A DNA stretch of 64,000 nucleotides from Corynebacterium maris DSM 45190 (GTDB lineage: Bacteria; Actinomycetota; Actinomycetes; Mycobacteriales; Mycobacteriaceae). Below, piece by piece: positions 34,295 through 43,626 of the stretch (within the stretch, counting starts at the first letter, position 1; the number at the start of each line of letters is the position of its first letter). The notes below the pieces were generated by a model. It worked only from the letters and a program-made list of their open reading frames with translations. It made no database searches and was not told the DNA's origin. Position numbers and translations under genes: made by a program. The stretch is from positions 372,001 through 436,000 of the forward strand of contig NC_021915.1 of assembly GCF_000442645.1 (NCBI RefSeq). Direction: 5' to 3'.

Positions 34295-36217
34295 TCAGCC
34301 CGCCACCAGCGCGGTGTCGCCACGCGAGCGCAGGTAGCTGGCTATGGCCAGGCGGTTGATCGCCGAGCGGCTCACCACGCCCACGACATGGCCGTTTTCA
34401 CCGCTGATCACCGGCACCTTCTTGATGTTCGCGTCCGACAGCGCGGCGACGGTATCAGGGATCGAGGAGCCGGCGTCGACGGTCAGCACGTCATGGGTGG
34501 CCAGCTTCATCACGTTCAGGCCACCTAGATCGGTCATGGCCTGTTCCAGGTCATCGTCGGCGCCGATGGCGTAGGAGTAGATCGACACCGAGGACGGGTG
34601 CGTGGCAGACAGGTAGCGCATGACGTCGCCGTCGGAGAGGAAGCCCGCCAGCGAGCCGTCCGGATGCAGGATCGGTGCGCCGGAGATGCCGCGCTCGGCG
34701 AAAGTCTGCAGCGCGCTGAGCACGGTCTGATCCGAGGACAGGGCGTAGACGTCGTTCTTCATGATGGCTTCGACGGTGGTGTCCGTGGTCTCGACGGTCT
34801 CCTCGGCAGTCTGCGAGCGCTTCGAACGGTACGCGGCGATCGCCAGCACAACGCCGATGACCGAGGTGACCACGACCAGGGCGACGGCGCCGCGGAAACC
34901 GGAGACGAGGGAATCGAATTCGCTGCGTCCGGCTTCCATGTTCGTAGTGATCAGGATGCCGTAGATGCCGGCGGCCAGGGAGGTGCCGATGCTGCCGGCG
35001 ACCTGGAAGCTCGTGGACACCACGGTCACGCCGTGCGGGCTGGTCTCGCGGTCCAGGCTCGACAGCGCGAAGGTCTGCGACGGGCCGATGACGAACGCCG
35101 TGGCCAGGACGGCCGGGATGTAGAGCACGCCGAAGAGCAGGACGGAGGAGTGCCCGGCGGCCACGCCCACCAGGGTGACGAAGATGGCCATGACGAGGAA
35201 CCCGAGCGGGATGGACCAGCGGCCGCCGTGGCGGTCGAAGAGCCGGCCGGCGATCGGGCCCATCACGACGGTGAGCAGAATGCCCGGCGCGAGCGTGAGA
35301 GAGGCGCCCAGCGGCGACATGTCATGCGCCGACTGCAGGAACAGCGGGATGGTGACGTTCATCGCGAAGACGAATGCCAGGCCCAGCATGGTCATCAGCA
35401 CGCCGAGGACGAACGGGGTGCTGGCGAACGGGCGCAGGTCGATCAGCGGGTGCTCGATGCGGCGCTGGCGGCCGACGAACAGCCACAGTGCGATCAGTCC
35501 GACGACCAGCGAGACGCCGGCCCAGAGCAGGGAGCCGCCGAACGCCGCGGAGACACCGTAGAGCACGCCGACCAGGCCCACGGCCACGAGCAGGAACGAC
35601 GGGACGTCGAGGACCGGGCGGCCGAGTTCCGCGACGTTGCGCAGGAAGACGGCACCGGCCAACAGCACCAGCAAAGCGAGGCCGCCGAAGACCCACATCA
35701 GGGTGGTCCACGGGGCGATGGTCAGCAGAGCACCGGACAGGACAATCGCCAGCGACGGGCCGAGCGTGGTCATCGCGGCCATGATGCCCATGTTCAGCCC
35801 CAGCTTCTCTCGCGGGGAGACGGCCAGGGTGACGTTCATGCCGATGGGGGTGAGCAGGCCGGTGCCGATGGCTTGGACCAGGCGGGCGATCAGGAGCACC
35901 CAGAAGGACGGGGCGAGGGCGCCGACCACGGAACCTGCCACCATGAGCGCGACCACGGCGACGAACAACGGCCGAGTGGGGAAGCGGTGGTACAAGACAT
36001 TCGAGACCGGCACGAACACGGCCGCGACCAGCAGGTAGCCGGTGGTCAACCACTGGACGGTGTTCACGTCGACGTCGAAGTCGCTCATGATCGGGTTGAA
36101 GGCGACGTTGAGGAAAGTCTCGTTGAAGGTGGCGAGGAAGGCAGCGGCGGCAGCCACTGCGATCATCCACCCCGCACGCCCTGGGGCATGCATAGTAGAT
36201 GGTTGAGATGAAGACAT
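34295..36217 (-). CDS. DHA2-type MFS transporter fused to two CBS domains
   Basis: 640 residues. The first 465 or so have about fourteen membrane segments and the DHA2 drug exporter motifs (WLTTGYLLVAAVFVPVSN, LLIARLVQAIGTGLLTPIGM). From about 482 to the end there are two CBS domains (TVEAIMKNDVYALSSDQTV, then KLATHDVLTVDAGSSIPDTV, VGVVSRSAI), which usually bind adenine nucleotides. A cytosolic nucleotide-sensing tail could gate transport (inference). The ATG at 36217 (MSSSQPSTM) follows CAGGAGAACCC. Confidence 0.82.
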   Translation of the reverse strand: MSSSQPSTMHAPGRAGWMIAVAAAAAFLATFNETFLNVAFNPIMSDFDVDVNTVQWLTTGYLLVAAVFVPVSNVLYHRFPTRPLFVAVVALMVAGSVVGALAPSFWVLLIARLVQAIGTGLLTPIGMNVTLAVSPREKLGLNMGIMAAMTTLGPSLAIVLSGALLTIAPWTTLMWVFGGLALLVLLAGAVFLRNVAELGRPVLDVPSFLLVAVGLVGVLYGVSAAFGGSLLWAGVSLVVGLIALWLFVGRQRRIEHPLIDLRPFASTPFVLGVLMTMLGLAFVFAMNVTIPLFLQSAHDMSPLGASLTLAPGILLTVVMGPIAGRLFDRHGGRWSIPLGFLVMAIFVTLVGVAAGHSSVLLFGVLYIPAVLATAFVIGPSQTFALSSLDRETSPHGVTVVSTSFQVAGSIGTSLAAGIYGILITTNMEAGRSEFDSLVSGFRGAVALVVVTSVIGVVLAIAAYRSKRSQTAEETVETTDTTVEAIMKNDVYALSSDQTVLSALQTFAERGISGAPILHPDGSLAGFLSDGDVMRYLSATHPSSVSIYSYAIGADDDLEQAMTDLGGLNVMKLATHDVLTVDAGSSIPDTVAALSDANIKKVPVISGENGHVVGVVSRSAINRLAIASYLRSRGDTALVAG

Positions 36218-36488
36218 GGGTTCTCCTGATATTCGGCAAGGGGAAGGGCTGATCGACCGTGCCGTATCAGAAGTGTGGGAAAACCTCGCGTGTCGTGACA
36301 TCGATGAGCCATAAGGGCTAAATGGCCGCGCAATAGTATAACAGTTCGAAGCTCCGAAGCGCGAAAGATGCTATGACTCTGCCTATGGGCAATGATCCCG
36401 CTGAAGTGCGGAAATGAGATGAATTTAAGGTGATCTGAGCCTTCCTCATTCGCTCTGTCCCACAGTGACCTGTCCCCCGTGAGTCCCG

Positions 36489-37703
36489 TCAGCTCACCCG
36501 TTCCAGCACCAGCGCCATGCCCTGGCCACCGCCCACGCACAAGGTGGCCAGCCCCAACTGTCCGTCGCCGTGCTGCAGCTGATGCGCCAACGTGCCGATC
36601 AACCGGGCGCCCGTCGAACCGAAAGGATGCCCCAGAGCGATCGCGCCACCGTTGGGATTGACCACCGCTGGATCCAGCCCCAGCTTGTCGACGGTCGGCA
36701 CCACCTGCGCAGCGAACGCTTCGTTCAACTCCACCGCATCCAGATCGGCCACCGCGATACCGGCCCGATCCAGGGCGCGCCGGGAGGATTCGACGGGACC
36801 CAGCCCCATGATCTCCGGCGACAGCCCCGTCACGGCCGTCGACCGGATGCGCGCCAACGGGGACAGACCCCGGCGCTTCGCGAACGCCCCAGAGGTCACC
36901 ACCAGGGCAGAGGCGCCGTCGTTGAGCGGGCACGCGTTGCCGGCGGTGACGGCGCCCTCCGGGATGAACGCGGGCTTCAACCCCGCCAACCCCTCCGCCG
37001 TGGTCGACGGACGCGGGGAATCATCGGTGTCCACCACCGTGCCCTCAGTCAGCGTCACCGGGGCGATCTCCTCGGCGAAGAAACCCGCCTCCTGCGCGGC
37101 CGCCGCCCGCTGCTGCGACCGCGCCGCCCACGCATCCTGCGCTGCACGATCAGTGCCGGTGGCACGCGCCACGAACTCCGCGGTGTGTCCCATCGCAATG
37201 TGATAGTCCGGCAGCTCCCCGTCCTCCCGCGGATCGATCCACCCGTCACCCGCCAACTGGGCCTGCACGCGCTCTGCCGGGGCGAGGAAATCCCGGTGAG
37301 GTGTGGCACCATCTTTGGTCAGGCTGGACAGGTGCTCCACCCCGCCGATGAGATACGCATCCCCCTCGCCGGCGCGGATCGCATGAAAAGCCATCCGCGT
37401 GGTCTGCACGCTAGACGCGCAGAACCGGTTGACCGTGGCGCCGGGCAACGCGTCGTCGCCGAGCATGACCGCGGCGCGTCGGGCGATGTTCGATCCCTGC
37501 GGGCCATGCGGGAAAGCGCAGCCGACCAGCAGGTCCTCCACGTCCGAGGTGGTGACACCGTCGCTGCGGTGCAACGCCTCCTGCAGCGCGGTGACGAGCA
37601 GATCCTCTGGCCGGGCGGAGGCGAGGGTTCCCTTGAACGCGCGTCCGATGGGAGTGCGCGCATAGGAGACGAGGACGACGTCATCGTCGAGGTAGTCGGA
37701 CAT
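36489..37703 (-). CDS. Thiolase (acetyl-CoA acyltransferase family)
   Basis: 404 residues. The acyl-accepting Cys95 (VNRFCASSVQ), the catalytic His in ALGHPFGSTGAR and the C-terminal Cys in LCVGGGQGMALVLE are all present, so it should be active. Whether it acts in beta-oxidation, acetoacetyl-CoA formation or an aromatic pathway cannot be told. ATG at 37703 after GAAAGAG. It is the first of two minus-strand genes, with 271 bp before the transporter. Confidence 0.88.
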   Translation of the reverse strand: MSDYLDDDVVLVSYARTPIGRAFKGTLASARPEDLLVTALQEALHRSDGVTTSDVEDLLVGCAFPHGPQGSNIARRAAVMLGDDALPGATVNRFCASSVQTTRMAFHAIRAGEGDAYLIGGVEHLSSLTKDGATPHRDFLAPAERVQAQLAGDGWIDPREDGELPDYHIAMGHTAEFVARATGTDRAAQDAWAARSQQRAAAAQEAGFFAEEIAPVTLTEGTVVDTDDSPRPSTTAEGLAGLKPAFIPEGAVTAGNACPLNDGASALVVTSGAFAKRRGLSPLARIRSTAVTGLSPEIMGLGPVESSRRALDRAGIAVADLDAVELNEAFAAQVVPTVDKLGLDPAVVNPNGGAIALGHPFGSTGARLIGTLAHQLQHGDGQLGLATLCVGGGQGMALVLERVS

Positions 37704-37978
37704 GTGGAACTCTTTCGGGTGGTGGGGCACTGAGGGTGAGGCAGGTTATATCGCCCGGCCATTGATTCACGTCAGAAAGAACCTGTCAAGGCTTTTACTA
37801 AGCAGCCGAGGAGCCTGCACGGGCTCTCACTGCGGTGGTCGCCTACAGCTGAATGACACGAATCCCTGCGACGCCGGTTCAACTCCTGGAAGAACCCATA
37901 AACCCTGCGTGGCGCCCGAATTCTTGGGATAGTGTTCAAGACATAGTCGCTGAGAATCACAGAAAGCCTGACCGCCCT

Positions 37979-39085
37979 ATGCGCCCGCTTCGCCCGCTGC
38001 TTGTCCTCGCCACGTCCGTGGCCACCGCCGTTACCCTCGTCGGGTGCGCCGACTCCGGTGCGGACACGGCCGTGACCTCGTATGTCACCGAAACCATCAC
38101 CCGCGGCAGCGCCGAAGACCCGGACCAGCAGGAAGGCAATGGCGACGCTTCGGAGCCGGCCACCGAGACCGGGCTCTCTCACACCGATGCGGCCAAAGAG
38201 GCGTACGCGGGCATCCTGAACGACCCGGGGCAGTACTCGTTCTCCGCGCCGGGGGAGCGGGACTTCACCGGCGAGTACCTCTACGCCCTGGCGGACATCA
38301 CCGGCGACGGCGTCCCCGAACTGCTGCTCGAGGCGGTCACCCAGCACAACCTGAACCCGGTGCGCGTGTTCAGCGCCGACGCCGACGGAGAGCTGACCTC
38401 ACCGGAGGACGTGCTTATCGACGGCGCCGCCTCCGCCGGCGGCTCCCGCACCGCGCTGAGCACCTCCCCGGCGGGCGACCGGATCTATCAGGAACAGTGG
38501 CGCTCCATCGCACCCGAAGTTGAGGTCGAGGCTTTTGAACTGCGGGAAAACAACCTGGTCTCCACCGGTGAGACGTGGACCTATGACATGCAGACGCCCT
38601 CGGCGGATCTGGTGAGGATTGAGTTTCACCCCATCAACGACCGTGGGCCGCTGGAAGCCATGGAACCCACCACCGGCGGCGCCGCGGCCGGTGGCAACGC
38701 CCCGGGCGAAGCAGCGCCCGCTCCCGCTGGAGGCAACACTGCATCCGGCACCGTCCGTGTGCTGACCGCGCCGGAACTCGCGAATCTGCAGGGGTTGGAT
38801 CGAACGCCGAACGGGGAAGATTCCTCGTACCGTTACGCCGTCTTCGTGTTCGATGCCTCCACGACTTTCAGTGCACAGTCTTCCGGCAACGCCGGGGCGC
38901 CGGAGGAGCGGCAGGCATCCATGGTTCGCCTCGGGCAGCAGACTCCCTACAGCTCTGATGGCTCCGGGTTCGAGCTGGACGGACAAAGTCTGACCCTGTC
39001 GTTTAATCCGAGCAGCTGCTGGTTCCCGTCGGACACATCGCTGCCGGCCGGGGAGCCGAACTGTTCTGCGTTTACGCAGCAGTAG
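37979..39085 (+). CDS. Lipoprotein of unknown function
   Basis: 368 residues. The lipobox LVGC places the lipidated Cys at 23. After a disordered acidic linker, the region near 80-130 has an integrin-like Ca-binding pattern (LADITGDGVPELLLEAV). A Gly/Ala/Pro-rich linker (about 225-245) separates this from a C-terminal domain with CWFPSD and a second Cys. The ATG at 37979 is chosen because the signal peptide starts there; the ribosome site is weak. Surface-exposed, role unknown. Confidence 0.7.
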   Translation: MRPLRPLLVLATSVATAVTLVGCADSGADTAVTSYVTETITRGSAEDPDQQEGNGDASEPATETGLSHTDAAKEAYAGILNDPGQYSFSAPGERDFTGEYLYALADITGDGVPELLLEAVTQHNLNPVRVFSADADGELTSPEDVLIDGAASAGGSRTALSTSPAGDRIYQEQWRSIAPEVEVEAFELRENNLVSTGETWTYDMQTPSADLVRIEFHPINDRGPLEAMEPTTGGAAAGGNAPGEAAPAPAGGNTASGTVRVLTAPELANLQGLDRTPNGEDSSYRYAVFVFDASTTFSAQSSGNAGAPEERQASMVRLGQQTPYSSDGSGFELDGQSLTLSFNPSSCWFPSDTSLPAGEPNCSAFTQQ

Positions 39086-39102
39086 GCTGCACCGGCATCC
39101 TT

Positions 39103-39125
39103 GGGTGGGAGTTAGCTTCCCACCC
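39103..39125. terminator. Bidirectional hairpin between lipoprotein and nuclease genes
   Basis: GGGTGGGA (39103-39110) pairs with TCCCACCC (39118-39125) around a 7-base loop. It lies across the stop codon of the minus-strand nuclease gene, which ends at 39112, and 17 bp after the lipoprotein stop. Confidence 0.6.
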
Positions 39126-40185
39126 TATCGGCGAGGTCTCCTAAGCCTTCTCCCTGATAGAAGAACAGGCGCGGGGCTGCATATTTCTTAGGATGATTGA
39201 TGCCAGCTTGATCCAACATGTGATCGCTCAATCCTTGGGGTGTCCAGTTCCGCTGCTCTGCTCCTTCAACGGTCAAAGGTGAAGATCGCTCTGACTCCGT
39301 GTCCCAGGTGATGTGGTGGAATTCAGGGTTGGCTTCTCTCCATTCATCAAGAGTTGAGTGGTCTTCTAGGTCGATAATCGCGGAGGGGTCATAAGTGATG
39401 GGGTCCCCATTAGGAATCGCATTGGCGTCGCGCAACCGAAAAACTGCACGTGATTTCCGATTGGTGGACGCAGGCGTTTCGCTGTTCAGGGAAGACCGCG
39501 CCTGCGGGAGGAGACGGGTGCGGTCTAAATCTTGAACAGGAAACAGGCGGTTGAACGAAACGATGTAATTTGAGGTGTCATCCTCATCCTGCAGGGTTGA
39601 CTGGTAGAGATCGAATTCGTGACATTCGATTGAAATATTCGGTGCCTCGGTGCTTAGCCACTGGACCGTTGTCATTACTTGGGAAGGGAATGACGCTGCC
39701 ACGAGGATGATACGGGGAGTGGGAAATGTGTCGTGGACCGAGAAATCTTCGTCTATCACGTCGATGTGTTCTTTAAAAGACCTCAGTGCATCTTCTTTAG
39801 TGATGGGCTCGGTACCCGGGTTTCGGGAGTTGATCCAATCGACGTGGGCATCCGCGAGAAGGTCATAGGTAAAACCCGAGGAGAGCGCCGCGTAAGTGAG
39901 CGCTTGAAGGTGGACTGACTTATCGCTGTCTCGTTTCAGCTCGATGACTACAAGCTCACCCCCTTGCGAGAGGCAGAGTATATCGATTCGTTCTTTTGCT
40001 GCGGCTTCTGCAGAGGCCCAGCGGCCGAACTGGGTCGTTATCACCTTGAGTCCAGGGTCAAGGACCTGAGGGTTAGAGACAATCCAGGCTTCGAGGTGGT
40101 CAGTTTCAGTCAGATCTGCTTTGGTCATTGTGGTCTCAGAAAATGGTTGGGAGTCTGCTTGGTTCACGCGGAGTAGCTTGCTCAT
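39112..40185 (-). CDS. NucS-like PD-(D/E)XK nuclease-domain protein
   Basis: 357 residues. The core ERIDILCLSQGGELVVIELKRD gives Asp68, Glu82 and Lys84, the PD-(D/E)XK triad as arranged in NucS/DUF91-type nucleases. The N-terminus LRVNQADSQPFSETT also fits that family. The C-terminal half has no recognised domain. The gene is back-to-back with mcrB, so a shared regulatory region is likely. A defence role comes from this setting and is not shown. Lower GC than the core genes. Confidence 0.7.
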   Translation of the reverse strand: MSKLLRVNQADSQPFSETTMTKADLTETDHLEAWIVSNPQVLDPGLKVITTQFGRWASAEAAAKERIDILCLSQGGELVVIELKRDSDKSVHLQALTYAALSSGFTYDLLADAHVDWINSRNPGTEPITKEDALRSFKEHIDVIDEDFSVHDTFPTPRIILVAASFPSQVMTTVQWLSTEAPNISIECHEFDLYQSTLQDEDDTSNYIVSFNRLFPVQDLDRTRLLPQARSSLNSETPASTNRKSRAVFRLRDANAIPNGDPITYDPSAIIDLEDHSTLDEWREANPEFHHITWDTESERSSPLTVEGAEQRNWTPQGLSDHMLDQAGINHPKKYAAPRLFFYQGEGLGDLADRVGS

Positions 40186-40266
40186 ATGCCCAGGATAGGG
40201 AATTACGGCTCTCCCAGGGGGTTACGCCGAACTGGGGCACCCTCTGATTTCTTTTACCATGGCCCC

Positions 40267-42429
40267 ATGGTCACCTATTGGGGAATTCACAACGGTAATA
40301 AGTCCATCGAACCTGTGGATGACGGGGGAGTGCGCATCGATTTTGATGTTGCCCGAGATCTTCGAGATCTACCCCGCACCCGACAGGCCATCGAAGAAGA
40401 AGTCCGCAAACATCAACCGGACGCATCTGAGGGGGCACTTCGCTCGCATACAGGGGTACTCTTCCGTTTCACATGGGAGATGAAGGTCGGGGACATCGTG
40501 GTTAGCCCGCGGCCACGAGACAGAACACTACGGATTGGGCGTATATCTGGCCCATACGAGTACCGAGAGACATCCCAGGGGTACCCGCATTTTCGCCCCG
40601 TGGAATGGCTTATTCCGAGTGTGACCCGTGATGAGCTCTCCCTTCCCTCACAGGATCAACTCAGTAGCGCACAGACACTTTTTGAGCTCACTATTCCCAA
40701 CGATGAGATCGACCATCTTTTATCGCAGCCGAGTGCGACTCTGGGAAATGTCCGATTCACATGGGTCCCGTTTTACGAAGAGTTAATCGATAAGATTCTC
40801 ACGTACCGCGATGACCGTGCTGAGCTAATCCGCAAGGTGCTTGCTGTCGGGAAGCGAACAGGAAACGTCAATCGATTCAAATATCTCGCTTTCGAAAGCA
40901 ACGAAAAGGGAAACCGGGTTCCGATTACTGACATCGACCCATTGACTGCGATTGCCCCGTTCAATCGTGGTATCTCAGAGCAAGCTCGCTTAGACATCGC
41001 CGGCGGTTACAAAGAGGAGTTCGAACTAGAGGCTGATGCCCCGCGAGATTTCCAAGGGATCCCGATCGTTAATAACTTAATGTCATGGTTCATTCCCTAC
41101 ACCTATAAACGCTCAGGGAATGAAGTGGAAGATATGTGGGATCTGGTTGAGACAGCTGTTGCTTATGCCGCCGATCAAAACTTGGAAACTTCTGTACAGC
41201 TGGCCGATGCTTTTGATCGGGCTCCATTCGGCCAGACCCGCATGCTCACCATGGGGCTATATTGGATCCGTCCGCGTGTCTTTCTAGCCTATGACAGCCT
41301 GAATGTGGGTTATCTCCAAAAAGGAATGCCAGATCTAGCAGATGATTTGGTTTTGAAGTCCAAAATCACCGGAGAGGAGTTCATTGCCAACACGGAACGA
41401 GTCACCGCCGAATTTTCCGGTCGCGAAGAATCACCCACGACGCCTTATGAGCTGTCGCGGGAAGCGTGGTTGTTTTCGGCGAGCGCAGCTCGGCCTTCAG
41501 GGCAAGAAGACGGCGAAGATCCGATCTTGGATCATGATTCTTACACCACCGAGTCGATCATTGAGGCCGGTTCATTTATCGATCAAACTGAATTAGATCG
41601 CTACGTGGAGATCCTCAAGAACAAAAAGAACCTGATCTTGCAGGGGCCGCCAGGGACCGGTAAAACCTGGCTAGCGAAACGACTCGGGTGGGTGCTGGCG
41701 GGTGAGCGATCCGACGAATACGTCACTGTCATGCAGTTCCACCCGTCGATGTCTTACGAGGACTTCGTTCGTGGCATGCGTCCCGGCAAAGATGGCCGGC
41801 TGGAGCTGCTTGACGGTCCATTTCTCCAGTTCTGTGAAAAGGCACGTCAGGATCCTGAAAACAACTACGTGATGGTAATCGAGGAGATCAACCGTGGGAA
41901 CCCATCCCAGATATTTGGGGAGCTCCTGACGCTGCTGGAAAAGACCAAACGAAATGTACATTCCGCTATGCGGCTGGCCTACACTCAGTCCCCCGACGAG
42001 CGATTTTTCATCCCTCCCAATGTATTTGTCATCGGCACTATGAATGTCGCCGATAGGTCGCTGGCCTTTGTCGATATGGCTCTGAGGCGACGGTTCGCTT
42101 TCATCGAGTTGGAGCCGCAGCTCAATGACGCCTGGCTCGATTTCGTAACCGGTAAAGAGTACGACCGTGACATGATGGAGCGCATTCGCACTGCGGTCAC
42201 AGCACTCAACGAGGAAATTGAGAATGATCCAAATCTCGGTCGACAGTTTCGAATCGGACACAGTTATTTCGTGCCATCGAGCCGTGGCGGTGACAATCCA
42301 ACGGGGTATACAAAAGCATGGTTGCGCAACGTGATTGAAACGGAGATCCGTCCGCTCGTGGACGAATACTGGTTCGATCAGCCTCAGCGAGCCGAGGATG
42401 AGATTACTAAGCTGAAAGAAGTTCTGTGA
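40267..42429 (+). CDS. mcrB: McrB-like AAA+ GTPase of a McrBC restriction system
   Basis: 720 residues. The N-terminus (VTYWGIHNGNKSIE to about 110, with HFRPVEWL) resembles the EVE/PUA-like modified-base readers found in McrB-type proteins. The AAA+ core has Walker A GPPGTGKT (460-467), Walker B YVMVIEEINRGNPSQIFGE and the McrB signature region GTMNVADRS with RRRFAF. McrBC cuts DNA with modified cytosines in studied cases. I start at the ATG at 40267; an earlier ATG at 40186 would add an unlikely basic leader. GTGA overlap with mcrC. Confidence 0.88.
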   Translation: MVTYWGIHNGNKSIEPVDDGGVRIDFDVARDLRDLPRTRQAIEEEVRKHQPDASEGALRSHTGVLFRFTWEMKVGDIVVSPRPRDRTLRIGRISGPYEYRETSQGYPHFRPVEWLIPSVTRDELSLPSQDQLSSAQTLFELTIPNDEIDHLLSQPSATLGNVRFTWVPFYEELIDKILTYRDDRAELIRKVLAVGKRTGNVNRFKYLAFESNEKGNRVPITDIDPLTAIAPFNRGISEQARLDIAGGYKEEFELEADAPRDFQGIPIVNNLMSWFIPYTYKRSGNEVEDMWDLVETAVAYAADQNLETSVQLADAFDRAPFGQTRMLTMGLYWIRPRVFLAYDSLNVGYLQKGMPDLADDLVLKSKITGEEFIANTERVTAEFSGREESPTTPYELSREAWLFSASAARPSGQEDGEDPILDHDSYTTESIIEAGSFIDQTELDRYVEILKNKKNLILQGPPGTGKTWLAKRLGWVLAGERSDEYVTVMQFHPSMSYEDFVRGMRPGKDGRLELLDGPFLQFCEKARQDPENNYVMVIEEINRGNPSQIFGELLTLLEKTKRNVHSAMRLAYTQSPDERFFIPPNVFVIGTMNVADRSLAFVDMALRRRFAFIELEPQLNDAWLDFVTGKEYDRDMMERIRTAVTALNEEIENDPNLGRQFRIGHSYFVPSSRGGDNPTGYTKAWLRNVIETEIRPLVDEYWFDQPQRAEDEITKLKEVL

Positions 42430-43490
42430 TCACTATCCCAGTTCGTAATCTCTGGTTGCTGCAATTATTTGCTTCGGATTTTCAGCCGCGCCGCAGTTAT
42501 GTTGATAGTGGATCTGAGCATGTTCCGGACGATATTCCGGTATTTGTGTCAATGATCTTGGCAGACGAGGTGTCTTCGCGGCTCAACACTGGATTAACCA
42601 CCGGATTCAACCGAACCTCTCGAACGGTGAACCGCGTCCGCGGAAAGATTGATCTCCTCGCCACGGCTAGATTCCAGCTTTTGGATAGAGGAAAGATTTA
42701 TTGTCACTTCGACCAGATCGATCATGACATTCTAAGCAATCGATTGGTCTTGGCAGCACTTCGGCGAGCAAGCAGATTCCCATCCACTGATCCACGATGT
42801 GCAAGGTTGGCTGATGAACTGGCGCGCGCTGGAGTAAGCGAGCAGGAACCCACCCGCCAAGAACGAAGGGAATTGAAAAACCAGCGGCAGCTGTCACACG
42901 ATCGGCGTATGATCACCGCCGCTGAATTGATGCTCGATTTATCCATTCCAGAGCCCGGTGCTGGCGCTGACCCAGTGGTTGCGCCGAAGGATGAGGATGG
43001 GTATCTCCGTACGTTATTTGAGAAGGCGGTGGGTGGGTTTTATACCAAATTTTTCCAGCCGCGTGGGTGGACCGTCCAAACCGGAAAATGGCTGAGCTGG
43101 AATGAAGCGGAATCCACACCGAGGATGAGTGCGATTTTGCCAAAGATGCAAACGGATATCATTCTTCGCCCCCCGAGTAGACCGCCCATCATCGTGGATA
43201 CCAAGTTCACCCGAGTGATCCGTGCGAATCAGTACACTCAGGAGAGACTCAAAAGCGAATATCTGTACCAGATGTATGCGTATGTGCGGAGTCAAGAAGG
43301 TAACTCAGAGTTTGGTCCAGCTACTGCCGGACTTCTCTTGCATCCCGTGGTCGACGATGATGTCAGGGAATGGACCTTTATCGGTATGCATGCCTTCGGC
43401 GTCGCTACCGTCGATCTCGCCGGAAAATATTCAGCGATCGTCGCGCAGTTAAGGGCTGCGGTGGACGTTCCAGACGGCCCACATAGGTGA
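42426..43490 (+). CDS. mcrC: McrC-like nuclease subunit
   Basis: 354 residues. The catalytic core of the PD-(D/E)XK fold is PIIVDTKF (Asp258, Lys260), preceded by an Asp in KMQTDIIL. The early segments IPVRNLWLLQLFASDF and DDIPVFVSMILADEV fit McrC. The GTG start at 42426 overlaps the mcrB stop, so the partners are made together. Visibly AT-rich: the 60 bases from 42421 contain 25 G+C by hand count, against 40 in a fas stretch (56161-56220). Confidence 0.88.
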   Translation: MITIPVRNLWLLQLFASDFQPRRSYVDSGSEHVPDDIPVFVSMILADEVSSRLNTGLTTGFNRTSRTVNRVRGKIDLLATARFQLLDRGKIYCHFDQIDHDILSNRLVLAALRRASRFPSTDPRCARLADELARAGVSEQEPTRQERRELKNQRQLSHDRRMITAAELMLDLSIPEPGAGADPVVAPKDEDGYLRTLFEKAVGGFYTKFFQPRGWTVQTGKWLSWNEAESTPRMSAILPKMQTDIILRPPSRPPIIVDTKFTRVIRANQYTQERLKSEYLYQMYAYVRSQEGNSEFGPATAGLLLHPVVDDDVREWTFIGMHAFGVATVDLAGKYSAIVAQLRAAVDVPDGPHR

Positions 43491-43626
43491 CGCTAGAACC
43501 AAGCCCTTGAGAGAAAGACCCATACACAGGTGCTCACCTCCTCTGTCACAGGGAACTGAGCGCTTGTTGTACTAATTTTCCGGGGAGGAACTATTCTGGG
43601 ACCAAGGTTCCACAGAAAGGACAATC

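Noticed and set aside
37860..37930. tRNA-like T-loop sequence (GGTTCAACTCC) before the lipoprotein gene
   Set aside because: Flanking bases do not form the 5-bp T stem, and no acceptor or anticodon stem could be built.
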